Assembly (NCBI GenBank): GCA_012514545.1
Contig: JAAZAC010000105.1
Location: 1-36,344, forward strand
Source of the DNA: Actinomycetales bacterium
Lineage (GTDB): Bacteria; Actinomycetota; Actinomycetes; Actinomycetales; Cellulomonadaceae
Length of the DNA stretch: 36,344 nt
Direction: 5' to 3'
The position numbers and the translations under genes were made by a program. Below, piece by piece: positions 8,552 to 17,030 of this stretch; positions within the stretch are counted from its first letter, which is position 1; each line of letters begins with the position of its first letter. The notes under the pieces were generated by a model. It worked only from the letters and a program-made list of their open reading frames with translations, did no database searches and was not told where the DNA came from.

Positions 8552-9498
8552 GCGCTCCGCTCGTCGTGGCGGTGGTCGGCCCGACGGCGACCGGCAAGTC
8601 GGAGCTCGGCCTCGCCCTCGCGGAGGCGCTGGGCGGCGAGGTCGTCAACGCGGACGCGATGCAGCTCTACCGCGGCATGGACGTCGGCACCGCGAAGCTC
8701 AGCCCGGCCGAGCGGCGCGGCATCCCGCACCACCAGCTCGACGTGCTCGACGTCGCCGAGGAGGCGTCGGTCGCCGCGTACCAGCGCCACGCCCGCGCCG
8801 ACGTCGCCGCGATCCACGCGCGCGGGCGGCGGGCCGTCGTCGTCGGCGGGTCGGGGCTGTACGTCCGGGCGCTCCTCGACCGGCTCGAGATGCCGCCGAC
8901 CGACCCCGAGGTGCGCGCGCGCCTCGAGGAGCGGGCGCGGCGCGAGGGCCCGGGGCGCCTGCACGACGCGCTCGCCGCCGTCGACCCGGAGGCCGCGGCC
9001 CGGATCGACCGCGCGAACACCCGCCGCATCGTCCGGGCGCTCGAGGTCGTGGAGATCACCGGCCGGCCGTTCTCGGCCACGCTGCCCGAGCACGTGTACG
9101 CGGTCCCGGCCGTGCAGGTCGGGCTCGACTGCGCGCGCGACGTCCTCGACGCCCGCATCGCGGCGCGCGCCAAGCGGATGTGGGCGTCCGGCCTGCTCGA
9201 CGAGGCGGCGGCGCTCGGCCCGCGGATGGGGCGCACGGCGTCGCGCGCCGTCGGGTACGCCCAGGCGCTCGCGCTGCTCGCCGGCGAGGTCGACGAGCCC
9301 ACCGCGCGCGCGGGCACCGTCACCGCGACGCGGCGCCTCGCCCGCCGGCAGATGACGTGGTTCGGCCGGGACCCGCGCGTGCACTGGCTGCCCGCCACGG
9401 CGCCGGACCTCGTCGAGCGCGCGCTCGCGCTCGTCGCGGCCGCCGACCGCGGCGAGCTGCCCGACCCGCCACCCCGACGCCGTACCCTCGGCTCATGA
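8548..9498 (+). CDS. miaA: tRNA dimethylallyltransferase MiaA
   Basis: A 316-residue enzyme that transfers a dimethylallyl group to N6 of A37 in tRNAs reading UNN codons, making the substrate of MiaB. The P-loop is VVGPTATGKSELG near the N-terminus. It is followed by VNADAMQLYRGMDVGTAK, VVVGGSGLYVRALL, DRANTRRIVRALEV and the C-terminal RRLARRQMTWF, all family landmarks. I chose GTG 8548, whose last two bases start the upstream TGA (GTGA overlap). In-frame GTGs at 8542, 8536 and 8527 are alternatives. dapF starts in an ATGA overlap with its stop. Identity is certain. Confidence 0.94.
   Translation: MSAPLVVAVVGPTATGKSELGLALAEALGGEVVNADAMQLYRGMDVGTAKLSPAERRGIPHHQLDVLDVAEEASVAAYQRHARADVAAIHARGRRAVVVGGSGLYVRALLDRLEMPPTDPEVRARLEERARREGPGRLHDALAAVDPEAAARIDRANTRRIVRALEVVEITGRPFSATLPEHVYAVPAVQVGLDCARDVLDARIAARAKRMWASGLLDEAAALGPRMGRTASRAVGYAQALALLAGEVDEPTARAGTVTATRRLARRQMTWFGRDPRVHWLPATAPDLVERALALVAAADRGELPDPPPRRRTLGS
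9483..9488 (+). promoter_or_regulatory. Internal -10 hexamer before dapF
   Basis: TACCCT lies within the last codons of miaA and is separated by six bases from the dapF ATG at 9495. It could give a leaderless dapF mRNA independent of miaA read-through. Confidence 0.5.
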
Positions 9499-10457
9499 CG
9501 GACGCGCGGCGCGCCCTCGCCGTCACCAAGGGCCACGGCACGCGCAACGACTTCGTGCTGCTCGACGACCCGGACGGCGCGCTCGACCTGGGGCCGGCGC
9601 TCGTCCGCGCGCTCGCGGACCGCCGCTCGGGCGTCGGCGGCGACGGCGTCATCCGCCTGGTCCGCAGCGCGCACGCGCCCGACGCCGGGCCCGCCCTCGC
9701 CGAGGACCCGCGGGCGACGTGGTTCATGGACTACCGCAACGCCGACGGCTCGGTCGCCGAGATGTGCGGCAACGGCGTGCGCGTGGTCGCCGCGCTGGCC
9801 GAGCGCACCGGCGCGTGGGACGGCACCGGGGAGCTCGTGCTCGCGACGCGCGCGGGCGTGCGGCGCGTGCGGCGCCTCGGCCCCGCGGACCTGCCGGGCG
9901 CCGGGGCCGAGCCCTGGTACGAGGTCGACATGGGTGCCTGGGCCTTCCCAGGCGGCCCGGCGGCGCTCGACGCCGGCCAGGACGCCGAGGTCGCCGTCGC
10001 GGGCCTCGACGTGCCGCGGCCCGCGCTCAGCGTCGACGTCGGGAACCCGCACACCGTCGTCGCCCTGCCCGACGCCGACCTGCTGGCCGCCGCGGACCTC
10101 ACCCGGGCGCCGCGCGTCGCGCCGACCCCGCCGCACGGGACGAACACCGAGCTGGTCGTCCCGCTCGGCGAGGGGCCCGACGGCGCCGGGCGGCTGCGCA
10201 TGCGCGTGCACGAGCGGGGGGTCGGGGAGACGGAGTCGTGCGGGACGGGCGCGTGCGCGGCGGCCCTCGCCGTGCGGGCCTGGGCCGGCGCCGGCGCGCC
10301 CGACGCGTGGTGGGTCGAGGTGCCGGGCGGGACGCTGCGCGTCCGGGTCACGGGCGACCGCGTCCACCTGGCCGGGCCGGCGGTGCTGACGTTCACCGCC
10401 GAGGTCCGCCGGGGTCACCGCCCGGTGACGGATGGGGGCGTCGGGCTCAGCGCGTGA
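9495..10457 (+). CDS. dapF: Diaminopimelate epimerase
   Basis: A 320-residue pyridoxal-independent epimerase that converts LL- to meso-diaminopimelate for lysine and peptidoglycan synthesis. The catalytic cysteines are Cys91 in EMCGNGVR and Cys249 in ETESCGTGACAAA. DYRNADGS and GNPHTVV are further landmarks, and the N-terminal KGHGTRNDFVLLDD fits well. The ATG overlaps the miaA stop (ATGA) and lies 6 bases after a TACCCT hexamer, so both coupled and leaderless translation look possible. Its 3' end overlaps the convergent methyltransferase gene by 11 bases. Length is slightly above average because of acidic and Ala-rich insertions. Confidence 0.95.
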   Translation: MTDARRALAVTKGHGTRNDFVLLDDPDGALDLGPALVRALADRRSGVGGDGVIRLVRSAHAPDAGPALAEDPRATWFMDYRNADGSVAEMCGNGVRVVAALAERTGAWDGTGELVLATRAGVRRVRRLGPADLPGAGAEPWYEVDMGAWAFPGGPAALDAGQDAEVAVAGLDVPRPALSVDVGNPHTVVALPDADLLAAADLTRAPRVAPTPPHGTNTELVVPLGEGPDGAGRLRMRVHERGVGETESCGTGACAAALAVRAWAGAGAPDAWWVEVPGGTLRVRVTGDRVHLAGPAVLTFTAEVRRGHRPVTDGGVGLSA

Positions 10458-11076
10458 CGCGCAGCACCCGGAAGCCCTTGGCGCTGCCGACGCGCTCGGC
10501 CTGCATGCCCAGCCCCGTGGCGAGCCAGCGGTGGAGCGAGTCCGCGCCCAGGTTCCGCTGCACGACGAGGTGCGCGGCGCCGTCGGGCGCCAGCCGCGGC
10601 AGCCACCGCGCGAGCAGCGCGTGCAGCGCCTCCTTGCCCACCCGGATCGGGGGGTTCGACCAGATGGCCGCGAACGCGACGTCGTCGGGCACCTCGTCCG
10701 GGGCGACGGCGTGCAGGCGGGCCAGGCCGAGGTCGGCGGCCGTGCGGCGCACCAGGTCGAGCGCGCGGAGGTTGACGTCCACCGCCCACACCCGCGCGCC
10801 GGGGGAGCGCAGCGCCATCGTGAGGGCGAGCGGGCCCCAGCCGCAGCCGAGGTCGAGGAGGTCGCCCGCGGCGGGCGGCGTCGGCACCTCGCGCAGCAGC
10901 ACCTGGGTGCCGAGGTCCACTCGGCCCGGCGAGAAGACGCCGGGCGCCGTCCAGGCGCGCACCTCGCGCCCGGCGAGCCTCACGGTCAGCAGACGCCGCT
11001 CGTCGGGCGACGCGGGCTCGGCCGTGAAGTAGTGGTCGCCGCGCGCGGGGTCCTCGGGTCGCTCGGCGGGGGGCAC
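10447..11076 (-). CDS. RsmC-like class I SAM methyltransferase
   Basis: A 209-residue methyltransferase of the small MTS type (16S rRNA G1207 methyltransferase RsmC C-terminal half and relatives). It shows HYFTAEPASP, the RSPGVFSPGRVD-type segment (TAPGVFSPGRVDLGT), the SAM-binding motif DLLDLGCGWGPLAL, and the catalytic NPP motif IWSNPPIRVGKEALH. N2-guanine methylation of rRNA or another RNA is expected from the NPP motif; the exact target is unproven. Start chosen at GTG 11076 because TACAGT ends 7 bases upstream; GTG 11085, three codons earlier, would begin inside that hexamer. It converges on dapF. Confidence 0.85.
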   Translation of the reverse strand: MPPAERPEDPARGDHYFTAEPASPDERRLLTVRLAGREVRAWTAPGVFSPGRVDLGTQVLLREVPTPPAAGDLLDLGCGWGPLALTMALRSPGARVWAVDVNLRALDLVRRTAADLGLARLHAVAPDEVPDDVAFAAIWSNPPIRVGKEALHALLARWLPRLAPDGAAHLVVQRNLGADSLHRWLATGLGMQAERVGSAKGFRVLRVTR

Positions 11077-11083
11077 GCAGCGC

Positions 11084-11089
11084 ACTGTA
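11084..11089 (-). promoter_or_regulatory. -10 hexamer of the RsmC-like gene
   Basis: On the minus strand TACAGT is followed by seven bases and GTG 11076. It is the leaderless geometry again and decides between two in-frame GTG starts. Confidence 0.5.
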
Positions 11090-11165
11090 CCGGCGCGCGG
11101 GCGGCCGTTATCGCCTCGCGTGGCGCCGCGCGGGCGTGTCAGGCTGGTGGCGAAGGAAGGTGCAG

Positions 11166-12638
11166 ATGACGACCCCGACCCACTCCACCGACGCCCTCGC
11201 GCAGGACGTCGTCGCCCGCGTGCTCGCCCGCGCCGGCCGCACGCTCGACGACGCCGCCGACCCCTGGGTGGACGCCGACGGCGACCAGCTCGACCGCGCC
11301 GACCGCGCGGCGCTGCGTCGCGTCGCCGGCCTGTCCACCGAGCTCGCGGACGTCACCGAGGTCGAGTACCGGCAGCTGCGCCTCGAGCGCGTCGTGCTCG
11401 TCGGCCTCTACTCCCGCAGCGCGGAGGAGGCCGAGGTGTCGCTGCGCGAGCTCGCCGCGCTCGCGGAGACCGCGGGCTCGCAGGTGCTCGACGGCGTCCT
11501 GCAGCGGCGGCCGCACCCCGACCCCGGGACCTACCTGGGCTCCGGCAAGGCGGCCGAGCTGGCCGACCTCGTGCGCGACGTCGGCGCGGACACCGTGATC
11601 GTCGACGGCGACCTCGCCCCGTCCCAACGGCGCGGGCTCGAGGACATCGTCAAGGTCAAGGTCATCGACCGGACGGCGCTGATCCTCGACATCTTCGCCC
11701 AGCACGCGCGCTCCAAGGAGGGCAAGGCCCAGGTGGAGCTCGCCCAGCTCGAGTACCTGCTGCCGCGCCTGCGCGGCTGGGGCGAGTCGATGTCCCGGCA
11801 GGCCGGCGGCCGGGTGGCCGGCGGCGAGGGCATCGGCTCCCGCGGCCCCGGCGAGACGAAGATCGAGCTGGACCGGCGGCGCATCCGCGCCCGCATGGCC
11901 AAGCTGCGCCGCGAGATCGCCCACATGAGCCCGGCGCGGTCGACGCGCCGCGCGGCCCGGCGGCGCCACGGGGTGCCCGCGGTCGCCGTCGTCGGCTACA
12001 CGAACGCGGGCAAGTCGAGCCTGCTCAACCGGCTGACGGGCGCGGGGGTCCTCGTCGAGGACGCGCTGTTCGCCACGCTCGACCCCACGGTGCGGCGCAC
12101 CCAGACCCCGGACGGGCGCACGTACACGCTCACGGACACCGTCGGGTTCGTCCGGGCGCTGCCGACGCAGCTCGTCGAGGCGTTCCGCTCGACGCTCGAG
12201 GAGGTCGCGGAGGCCGACCTGCTGCTGCACGTCGTCGACGTCTCGCACCCCGACCCGGAGGGCCAGATCGCCACGGTCCGCGGCGTCGTGCGGGAGATCG
12301 ACGGCGCCGAGCGGATCCCCGAGCTGCTCGTGCTCAACAAGGTGGACACGGCCGACCCCGACGTGGTCGAGCGGGTGCTGCGGCGCGAGCCCGGCGCCGT
12401 GGTCATCTCCGCCCGCACGGGCGCCGGCCTGCCCGAGCTGCGCGAGCGCATCGCGGCGGCCCTGCCGCGGCCGCGCGAGCTCGTCGAGGTCGTCGTGCCG
12501 TACGCGCGCGGGGACCTCGTCAGCCGCGCCCACGACGAGGGGGAGATCGAGCGCGAGGAGCACACGCCGGACGGCACCCTGCTCGTCGCCCGGGTCGATC
12601 CCGGGCTGGCCGCCGAGCTGCGCGCCGCCGGGGTCTGA
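11166..12638 (+). CDS. hflX: Ribosome-associated GTPase HflX
   Basis: A 490-residue GTPase that binds the 50S subunit and rescues or splits stalled ribosomes. The N-terminal HflX domain is clear (ERVVLVGLYS near residue 75, PDPGTYLGSGKAAEL near 119, DLAPSQRRGLED). The Gly-rich linker SRGPGETKIELDRRRI comes at about 225-240. The G domain follows: G1 GYTNAGKS (277-284), G3 DTVGF, G4 NKVD. The ATG 11166 has a strong AAGGAAGG site (11154-11161) upstream, so this gene is not leaderless. A possible -10 CAGGCT lies at 11140-11145. A hairpin directly follows the stop. Identity is certain. Confidence 0.96.
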   Translation: MTTPTHSTDALAQDVVARVLARAGRTLDDAADPWVDADGDQLDRADRAALRRVAGLSTELADVTEVEYRQLRLERVVLVGLYSRSAEEAEVSLRELAALAETAGSQVLDGVLQRRPHPDPGTYLGSGKAAELADLVRDVGADTVIVDGDLAPSQRRGLEDIVKVKVIDRTALILDIFAQHARSKEGKAQVELAQLEYLLPRLRGWGESMSRQAGGRVAGGEGIGSRGPGETKIELDRRRIRARMAKLRREIAHMSPARSTRRAARRRHGVPAVAVVGYTNAGKSSLLNRLTGAGVLVEDALFATLDPTVRRTQTPDGRTYTLTDTVGFVRALPTQLVEAFRSTLEEVAEADLLLHVVDVSHPDPEGQIATVRGVVREIDGAERIPELLVLNKVDTADPDVVERVLRREPGAVVISARTGAGLPELRERIAAALPRPRELVEVVVPYARGDLVSRAHDEGEIEREEHTPDGTLLVARVDPGLAAELRAAGV

Positions 12639-12652
12639 CGCCCGGCGGCGTC
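12637..12652 (+). terminator. Candidate hflX terminator hairpin
   Basis: GACGCC (12637-12642), loop CGGC, GGCGTC (12647-12652). The stem begins inside the hflX stop codon. It has no T tract. The remaining gap to 12829 shows no gene that I can support, only a short inverted repeat (GAGTG/CACTC at 12728-12743). Confidence 0.45.
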
Positions 12653-12829
12653 CCCGAGGGGCGGCTGACGGCGCGGACGAAGGGGACGGCCGTCGCGACG
12701 TTCGGGCCGCCGGTGTGCGACCGGGACGAGTGGGTGATCACTCAAGGACGTCGACGCGGCCCGCCGCGACTGGGTGCGCGGCCGCCCGCCGGCGGTGGAT
12801 CGCGGCCCGAAGGCGTCGGCGGCACGGCC

Positions 12830-12835
12830 TAGGCT
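12830..12835 (+). promoter_or_regulatory. -10 hexamer of the DinG-like helicase gene
   Basis: TAGGCT is followed by six bases and GTG 12842. No ribosome-binding site is present, so a leaderless mRNA is implied. Confidence 0.6.
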
Positions 12836-12841
12836 GCCCGG

Positions 12842-14992
12842 GTGGACACGCCCGGGGCCGAGGAGCTGCTCGACCTCGCGGTGACCGCGCTCGGCGGGCG
12901 CCGCCGCGACGGGCAGCACGCCATGACCCGGGCCGTCGCGCGGGCGCTCGAGCGGGGTGAGCACCTCCTCGTCCAGGCGGGCACCGGGACGGGCAAGTCG
13001 CTCGCGTACCTCGTCCCCGTGGTGCGGCACGCCGTCCTCGCCGACGAGCGCGTCGTCGTCTCGACGGCGACCCTCGCGCTCCAGCGCCAGGTCATGGCGC
13101 GCGACCTGCCGCTCGTCGCGTCCGCCGTCGCGCCGCGGCTGCCGCGCCCGCCGCGCGTCGCCCTGCTCAAGGGCTGGCACAACTACCTGTGCCGCCACCG
13201 CCTCGCCGGCGGCTACCCGGAGGAGGAGCCGGAGGGGCTGTTCGAGCTCGCCGAGGGGCGCGGCGCCGCCGAGCACCCGCGGCCGGACGACGCGCTCGGC
13301 GCGCAGGTCGTCCGGCTGCGCTCGTGGGCCGAGGCGACCACGACGGGCGACCGGGACGACCTCGTGCCCGGCGTCTCGGACCGCGCGTGGCGGCAGGTGT
13401 CGGTCACCGCGATGGACTGCCTCGGCCGCCACTGCCCGTTCGCGGACGACTGCTTCCCGGAGCACGCGCGCGAGCGCGCCCACCAGGCCGACGTCGTCGT
13501 GACCAACCACGCGATGCTCGGCATCGCGGCGAGCGGAGCGCCGGGCGTGCTGCCCGAGCACGACGTCCTCGTGGTGGACGAGGCCCACGAGCTCGCCGAC
13601 CGCGTCACCGCGCAGGCCACCGCGGAGCTCTCGCCGTCCGTCGTCGAGCGCGCGGCGCGGCTGGCCCGCCGCCACGGCGGCGTCCCGCCCGACGAGCTGC
13701 TCGGTGCCGCCGCCGCGCTCCGGGCCGCGCTCGCGGCGACGCCCGAGGGACGCCTGCCCGACGGCCCGCCCGGCGGGCTGCTCGCCGCCGTGGAGTCCGT
13801 CCGCGACGCGGCCCGCACGCTGCTCACCGCCCTGCGCCCCGACACGACAACCGAGGACGCCGAGAAGCAGGCGGGCCGCAAGATGGCGACGTCGGCCGTG
13901 CTCATGCTCTTCGAGATCGCCGAGCGGATCGCGGGGGACGGGCCGCGCACCGGCCGCGACGTCCTGTGGACGGCGCCCGCGGAGCGGGGCGAGCCGCCGG
14001 ACCGGCTGCTCGTCGCGCCGCTCGACGTCGCGCGCCTCGTGCGGGGCGGGCTCTTCGCCGGTCGCACCGCCGTGCTCACCTCGGCGACCCTGGCGCTCGG
14101 GGCGAGCTTCCTGCCGCTCGGCACCGCCGTCGGGCTGCGCGCTGACGAGCTGGTCACGGGCGACGGGGACGACGACGGGGACGACGGCCGGCCGGCGTCG
14201 GGCGAGGACGGGGCGGACGCCACGGACGGCGGCCAGCCCGCGGACGGCGACGACACCGAGGCCGCCGAGGCCGCCGGGACCGACGACGGGGAGGCCGCCC
14301 AGCCCTGGCGCGGGGTCGACGTCGGGAGCCCGTTCGACCACGCACGGCACGGCGTCCTCTACGTCGCGCGCCACCTGCCCGCCCCGGGGCGCGAGCCCAC
14401 CACCGAGGCCCAGCTGGACGAGATCGCCGCGCTCGTCGAGGCGGCCGGGGGCGCGACGCTCGGGCTCTTCTCGTCGCGGCGCGCCGCGGAGGTGGCCGCC
14501 GAGGCGATGCGGCGCCGGCTCGACGTGCCCGTGCTGTGCCAGGGGGACGACACGGTGCCGGCGCTGGTGCGCCGGTTCGTCGAGGACGAGGCGACGTGCC
14601 TGTTCGGCACCCTGTCGCTCTGGCAGGGCGTCGACGTGCCGGGCGCCGCGTGCCGGCTGGTGCTCATCGACCGGATCCCGTTCCCGCGGCCCGACGACCC
14701 CGTCCGCTCCGCGCGCGCCGAGGCCGTCGCGGCGGCCGGTGGCAACGGCTTCATGTCGGTGGCCGCGACGCACGCGGCGCTGCTGCTCGCGCAGGGGTCC
14801 GGCCGGCTGCTGCGCACCGAGACCGACCGCGGGGTCGTCGCGGTGCTCGACCCGCGCCTCGCCACGGCGCGGTACGGGGCCTTCCTCGTCCGCAGCATGC
14901 CCCCGTTCTGGCGGACCACGGACCGCGAGGTCGTGCTCGCCGCCCTGCGCCGCCTGCGTGCCGGGACGGGGGCGGCCGCGGTGCGGGACTAA
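12842..14992 (+). CDS. DinG/XPD-family ATP-dependent DNA helicase
   Basis: A 716-residue superfamily 2 helicase of the iron-sulfur XPD/DinG type. Motif I is AGTGTGKS (46-53). The four cluster cysteines are Cys117 (NYLCRHR), Cys193, Cys198 and Cys204 (MDCLGRHCPFADDC). The DEAH box is VVDEAHE near 245-250. The C-terminal half shows GLFSSRRAAEVAAEAM, SLWQGVDVPG and QGSGRLLRTETDRG. Such helicases unwind 5'-to-3' and act on forked DNA, R-loops or repair intermediates. An acidic low-complexity insertion (about 439-488, Asp/Gly/Ala-rich) interrupts the second helicase domain. No LexA operator is visible upstream, so SOS control is not supported despite the family name. Confidence 0.9.
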   Translation: MDTPGAEELLDLAVTALGGRRRDGQHAMTRAVARALERGEHLLVQAGTGTGKSLAYLVPVVRHAVLADERVVVSTATLALQRQVMARDLPLVASAVAPRLPRPPRVALLKGWHNYLCRHRLAGGYPEEEPEGLFELAEGRGAAEHPRPDDALGAQVVRLRSWAEATTTGDRDDLVPGVSDRAWRQVSVTAMDCLGRHCPFADDCFPEHARERAHQADVVVTNHAMLGIAASGAPGVLPEHDVLVVDEAHELADRVTAQATAELSPSVVERAARLARRHGGVPPDELLGAAAALRAALAATPEGRLPDGPPGGLLAAVESVRDAARTLLTALRPDTTTEDAEKQAGRKMATSAVLMLFEIAERIAGDGPRTGRDVLWTAPAERGEPPDRLLVAPLDVARLVRGGLFAGRTAVLTSATLALGASFLPLGTAVGLRADELVTGDGDDDGDDGRPASGEDGADATDGGQPADGDDTEAAEAAGTDDGEAAQPWRGVDVGSPFDHARHGVLYVARHLPAPGREPTTEAQLDEIAALVEAAGGATLGLFSSRRAAEVAAEAMRRRLDVPVLCQGDDTVPALVRRFVEDEATCLFGTLSLWQGVDVPGAACRLVLIDRIPFPRPDDPVRSARAEAVAAAGGNGFMSVAATHAALLLAQGSGRLLRTETDRGVVAVLDPRLATARYGAFLVRSMPPFWRTTDREVVLAALRRLRAGTGAAAVRD

Positions 14993-15038
14993 GGTCCTCT
15001 CAGTCGCCGCCACCGGGGCGGCCCGACGAGAGGTGGAC

Positions 15039-16061
15039 ATGGAGACCACGGACCGCGGCCGGCAACCAGGACTGGTCGACGGCGCCCCCGGGAGCGGGCG
15101 GCGCACGACGAAGGTGGCGGTGGTCGGCGCGGGCAGCGTCGGCGCGACGCTCGCCTACGCGGCCCTGATGCGCGGCGCGACCCGCACGCTCGCCCTCTAC
15201 GACATCAACGCGGCGAAGGTCGAGGCCGAGGTGCTCGACATCGGCCACGGCATCCAGTTCATGCCGATGGCGGAGATCGTCGGCTCCGACGACATCGCGG
15301 TCTGCGCGGACGCCGACGTCGTGGTGGTCACCGCGGGCGCCAAGCAGAAGCCCGGGCAGACCCGGCTCGACCTCGCCGAGGCCACCGTCGGCCTCGTCAC
15401 GAAGCTCATGCCGCAGCTCGTCGAGGTGGCGCCGGACGCCGTGTACATCATGGTCACCAACCCGGTCGACGTCGTCACCTACGCCGCGCTCAAGGTCTCC
15501 GGCCTGCCCGCGGGGCGCGTGTTCGGGTCGGGCACCGTGCTCGACTCCTCGCGGCTGCGCTACCTCCTGGCCCGCCACACGGGCGTCGCGGTGCAGAACA
15601 TCCACGCGTACATCGCGGGCGAGCACGGCGACACCGAGATCCCGCTGTGGAGCTCGGCGACCATCGGCGCGGTGCCGTTGACCGAGTGGCGCGGCATCCC
15701 CGGGCCGGACGGCACGTACACGGGCCGGCTCACCGAGGCGGACCGCGAGCGCATCGCGCACGAGGTCGTCACGTCCGCCTACAAGATCATCGAGGGCAAG
15801 GGCGCGACGAACTACGCCGTCGGCCTCGCGGGTTCGCGGATCATCGAGGCGGTGCTCGGCGACGAGGGCCGCGTGCTGCCCGTCTCGTCGCTCCTCGACG
15901 GCTACCTGGGCATCGACGACGTGTGCCTGTCGGTGCCGTCGGTCGTGGGGCGCGAGGGCGTGCGGACGCCGCTCGAGATCCGGATGTCGGTCGAGGAGCT
16001 CACCGGGCTGCGGCGGTCGGCCGAGGCGCTGCGCGCGGTGGCCCGCTCGCTCGGCCTCTAG
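15039..16061 (+). CDS. ldh: L-lactate dehydrogenase
   Basis: A 340-residue NAD-dependent L-lactate dehydrogenase, reducing pyruvate in fermentative metabolism. The dinucleotide fold is VAVVGAGSVGATLAYA, followed by the family's YDINAAKVEAEVLDIGHG. The substrate loop has KQKPGQTRLDL. The active-site His is in AGEHGDTEIPLWSS. The lactate-type Gln in the loop (AKQKPGQTR) favours LDH over malate dehydrogenase. An N-terminal extension of about 25 polar residues precedes the core. ATG 15039 has GAGAGG 5 bases upstream. A -10-like TAAGGT (14990-14995) overlaps the upstream gene's stop codon and would give a leader of roughly 35 bases. Followed by a tandem repeat and convergent lexA. Confidence 0.94.
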   Translation: METTDRGRQPGLVDGAPGSGRRTTKVAVVGAGSVGATLAYAALMRGATRTLALYDINAAKVEAEVLDIGHGIQFMPMAEIVGSDDIAVCADADVVVVTAGAKQKPGQTRLDLAEATVGLVTKLMPQLVEVAPDAVYIMVTNPVDVVTYAALKVSGLPAGRVFGSGTVLDSSRLRYLLARHTGVAVQNIHAYIAGEHGDTEIPLWSSATIGAVPLTEWRGIPGPDGTYTGRLTEADRERIAHEVVTSAYKIIEGKGATNYAVGLAGSRIIEAVLGDEGRVLPVSSLLDGYLGIDDVCLSVPSVVGREGVRTPLEIRMSVEELTGLRRSAEALRAVARSLGL

Positions 16062-16062
16062 C

Positions 16063-16103
16063 CGAGCCGACCTCGAGCCGGCCGACCTCGAGCCGGCCGG
16101 CCT
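16063..16103. repeat. Tandem 15-base repeat between convergent ldh and lexA
   Basis: Two full units of CGAGCCGGCCGRCCT (16074-16088 and 16089-16103; R is A then G) follow a truncated 11-base unit CGAGCCGACCT at 16063-16073. The array starts two bases after the ldh stop. Each full unit contains GCCGGC, so hairpins are possible. A related array is at 20229-20286. A separate 6-base-pair stem (GTCGCG 16106-16111, CGCGAC 16124-16129) precedes the lexA stop. Confidence 0.75.
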
Positions 16104-16131
16104 CAGTCGCGATCGGTCCCTGCCGCGACGG

Positions 16132-16887
16132 TCAGAGGCTGCGCAGCACCGCCACGACCCGGCCGAGGACCACGGCGTCGTCGCCCGGGATGGGCTCGTA
16201 GGCCGGGTTCTGCGGCAGCAGCCACACGCGGCCGTCCGCGCGCCGCAGGGTCTTGACCGTCGCCTCGCCCTCGATCATCGCGGCGACGATCTCGCCGTTC
16301 TCCGCGACGGGCTGGCGCCGGACGACGACCCAGTCGCCGTCGCAGATCGCCGCGTCGATCATCGAGTCGCCGCTGACGCGCAGGAGGAACAGCTCGCCCT
16401 CGCCGACGAGCTGGCGGGGGAGCGGGAAGACGTCCTCGACCGCCTGCTCGGCCAGGATCGGCCCGCCCGCCGCGATGCGGCCGACCAGCGGCACGTACGT
16501 GGGCGCGGGCGCGGCGTCGCCGACCGCGAGGTGCTCCTCGCCGAGGGCGAGCGGCGCGGCGCGGCGCGAGTCGTCCGGGTGGCGCACCTCGATGGCCCGC
16601 GGCCGGTTGGGGTCGCGCCGCAGGTAGCCCTTGCGCTCGAGGACCGTGAGCTGGTGCTTGACGGAGGAGGGGCTGGTGAGGCCGACGGCCTCGCCGATCT
16701 CGCGCATGCTCGGGGGGTACCCGCGCTGCTCGACGCTCGCCCGGATGGTCTCGAGCACCATCCGCTGGCGGGGCGTGAGCGCGTCGGCCGAGCGCGCGTC
16801 GTCCAGCTCGTGCACGGACGCGAGCCCCTGCGTGTCGCCCGTCGCCGCGGCGTCGCGCGGGTCCTGGTCCGATGGCGTGCGTGCCAC
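16132..16887 (-). CDS. lexA: LexA, SOS repressor
   Basis: A 251-residue LexA. The N-terminal winged helix-turn-helix covers about residues 38-100 ([40 protein letters not shown]). The linker holds the self-cleavage bond Ala140-Gly141 ([11 protein letters not shown]). The S24 peptidase fold has Ser175 (SGDSM) and Lys212 (ATVKTL). A polar 30-residue N-terminal extension is typical of Actinobacteria. The GTG at 16887 has AAGGAGG just upstream. The promoter (-35 TTGATC, 17 bases, -10 TACGCT) overlaps a LexA box, giving autorepression. It is divergent from the LysM gene, as lexA is in Mycobacterium (Rv2720/Rv2719c). Confidence 0.97.
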   Translation of the reverse strand: MARTPSDQDPRDAAATGDTQGLASVHELDDARSADALTPRQRMVLETIRASVEQRGYPPSMREIGEAVGLTSPSSVKHQLTVLERKGYLRRDPNRPRAIEVRHPDDSRRAAPLALGEEHLAVGDAAPAPTYVPLVGRIAAGGPILAEQAVEDVFPLPRQLVGEGELFLLRVSGDSMIDAAICDGDWVVVRRQPVAENGEIVAAMIEGEATVKTLRRADGRVWLLPQNPAYEPIPGDDAVVLGRVVAVLRSL

Positions 16888-16938
16888 TGTCGCCTCCTTC
16901 GCCACGGCCGTGTCGGTGGCCCGTGGTCCGATGTCGCC

Positions 16939-16967
16939 AGCGTAGGGCCGGCGAGCGGCGAGATCAA
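16939..16967 (-). promoter_or_regulatory. lexA promoter
   Basis: On the minus strand: -35 TTGATC (16967-16962), a 17-base spacer, -10 TACGCT (16944-16939). The SOS box overlaps the -35. Confidence 0.7.
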
Positions 16968-16979
16968 ACATCTGTTCGA
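16964..16979. promoter_or_regulatory. LexA box (SOS operator) between lexA and the LysM gene
   Basis: TCAAACATCTGTTCGA matches the actinobacterial consensus TCGAAC-N4-GTTCGA at 11 of 12 defined bases; the third base is A instead of G. It covers the lexA -35 and lies upstream of the LysM promoter, so it could control both. Confidence 0.88.
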
Positions 16980-17030
16980 CGTGTCGTGGACAGTGTCGGC
17001 CTCGCGTGATAGATATCGTACAGGCGTACG

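Noticed and set aside
12728-12743. GTGATCAC-containing inverted repeat before the DinG-like gene as an operator shared with 27134-27148
   Set aside because: Only the GTGATC half is shared, the symmetry differs, and TGATCA-type hexamers recur by chance.
12842-14992. DNA-damage induction of the DinG-like helicase
   Set aside because: No LexA-like palindrome was found in the 200 bases upstream; the family name alone is not evidence.
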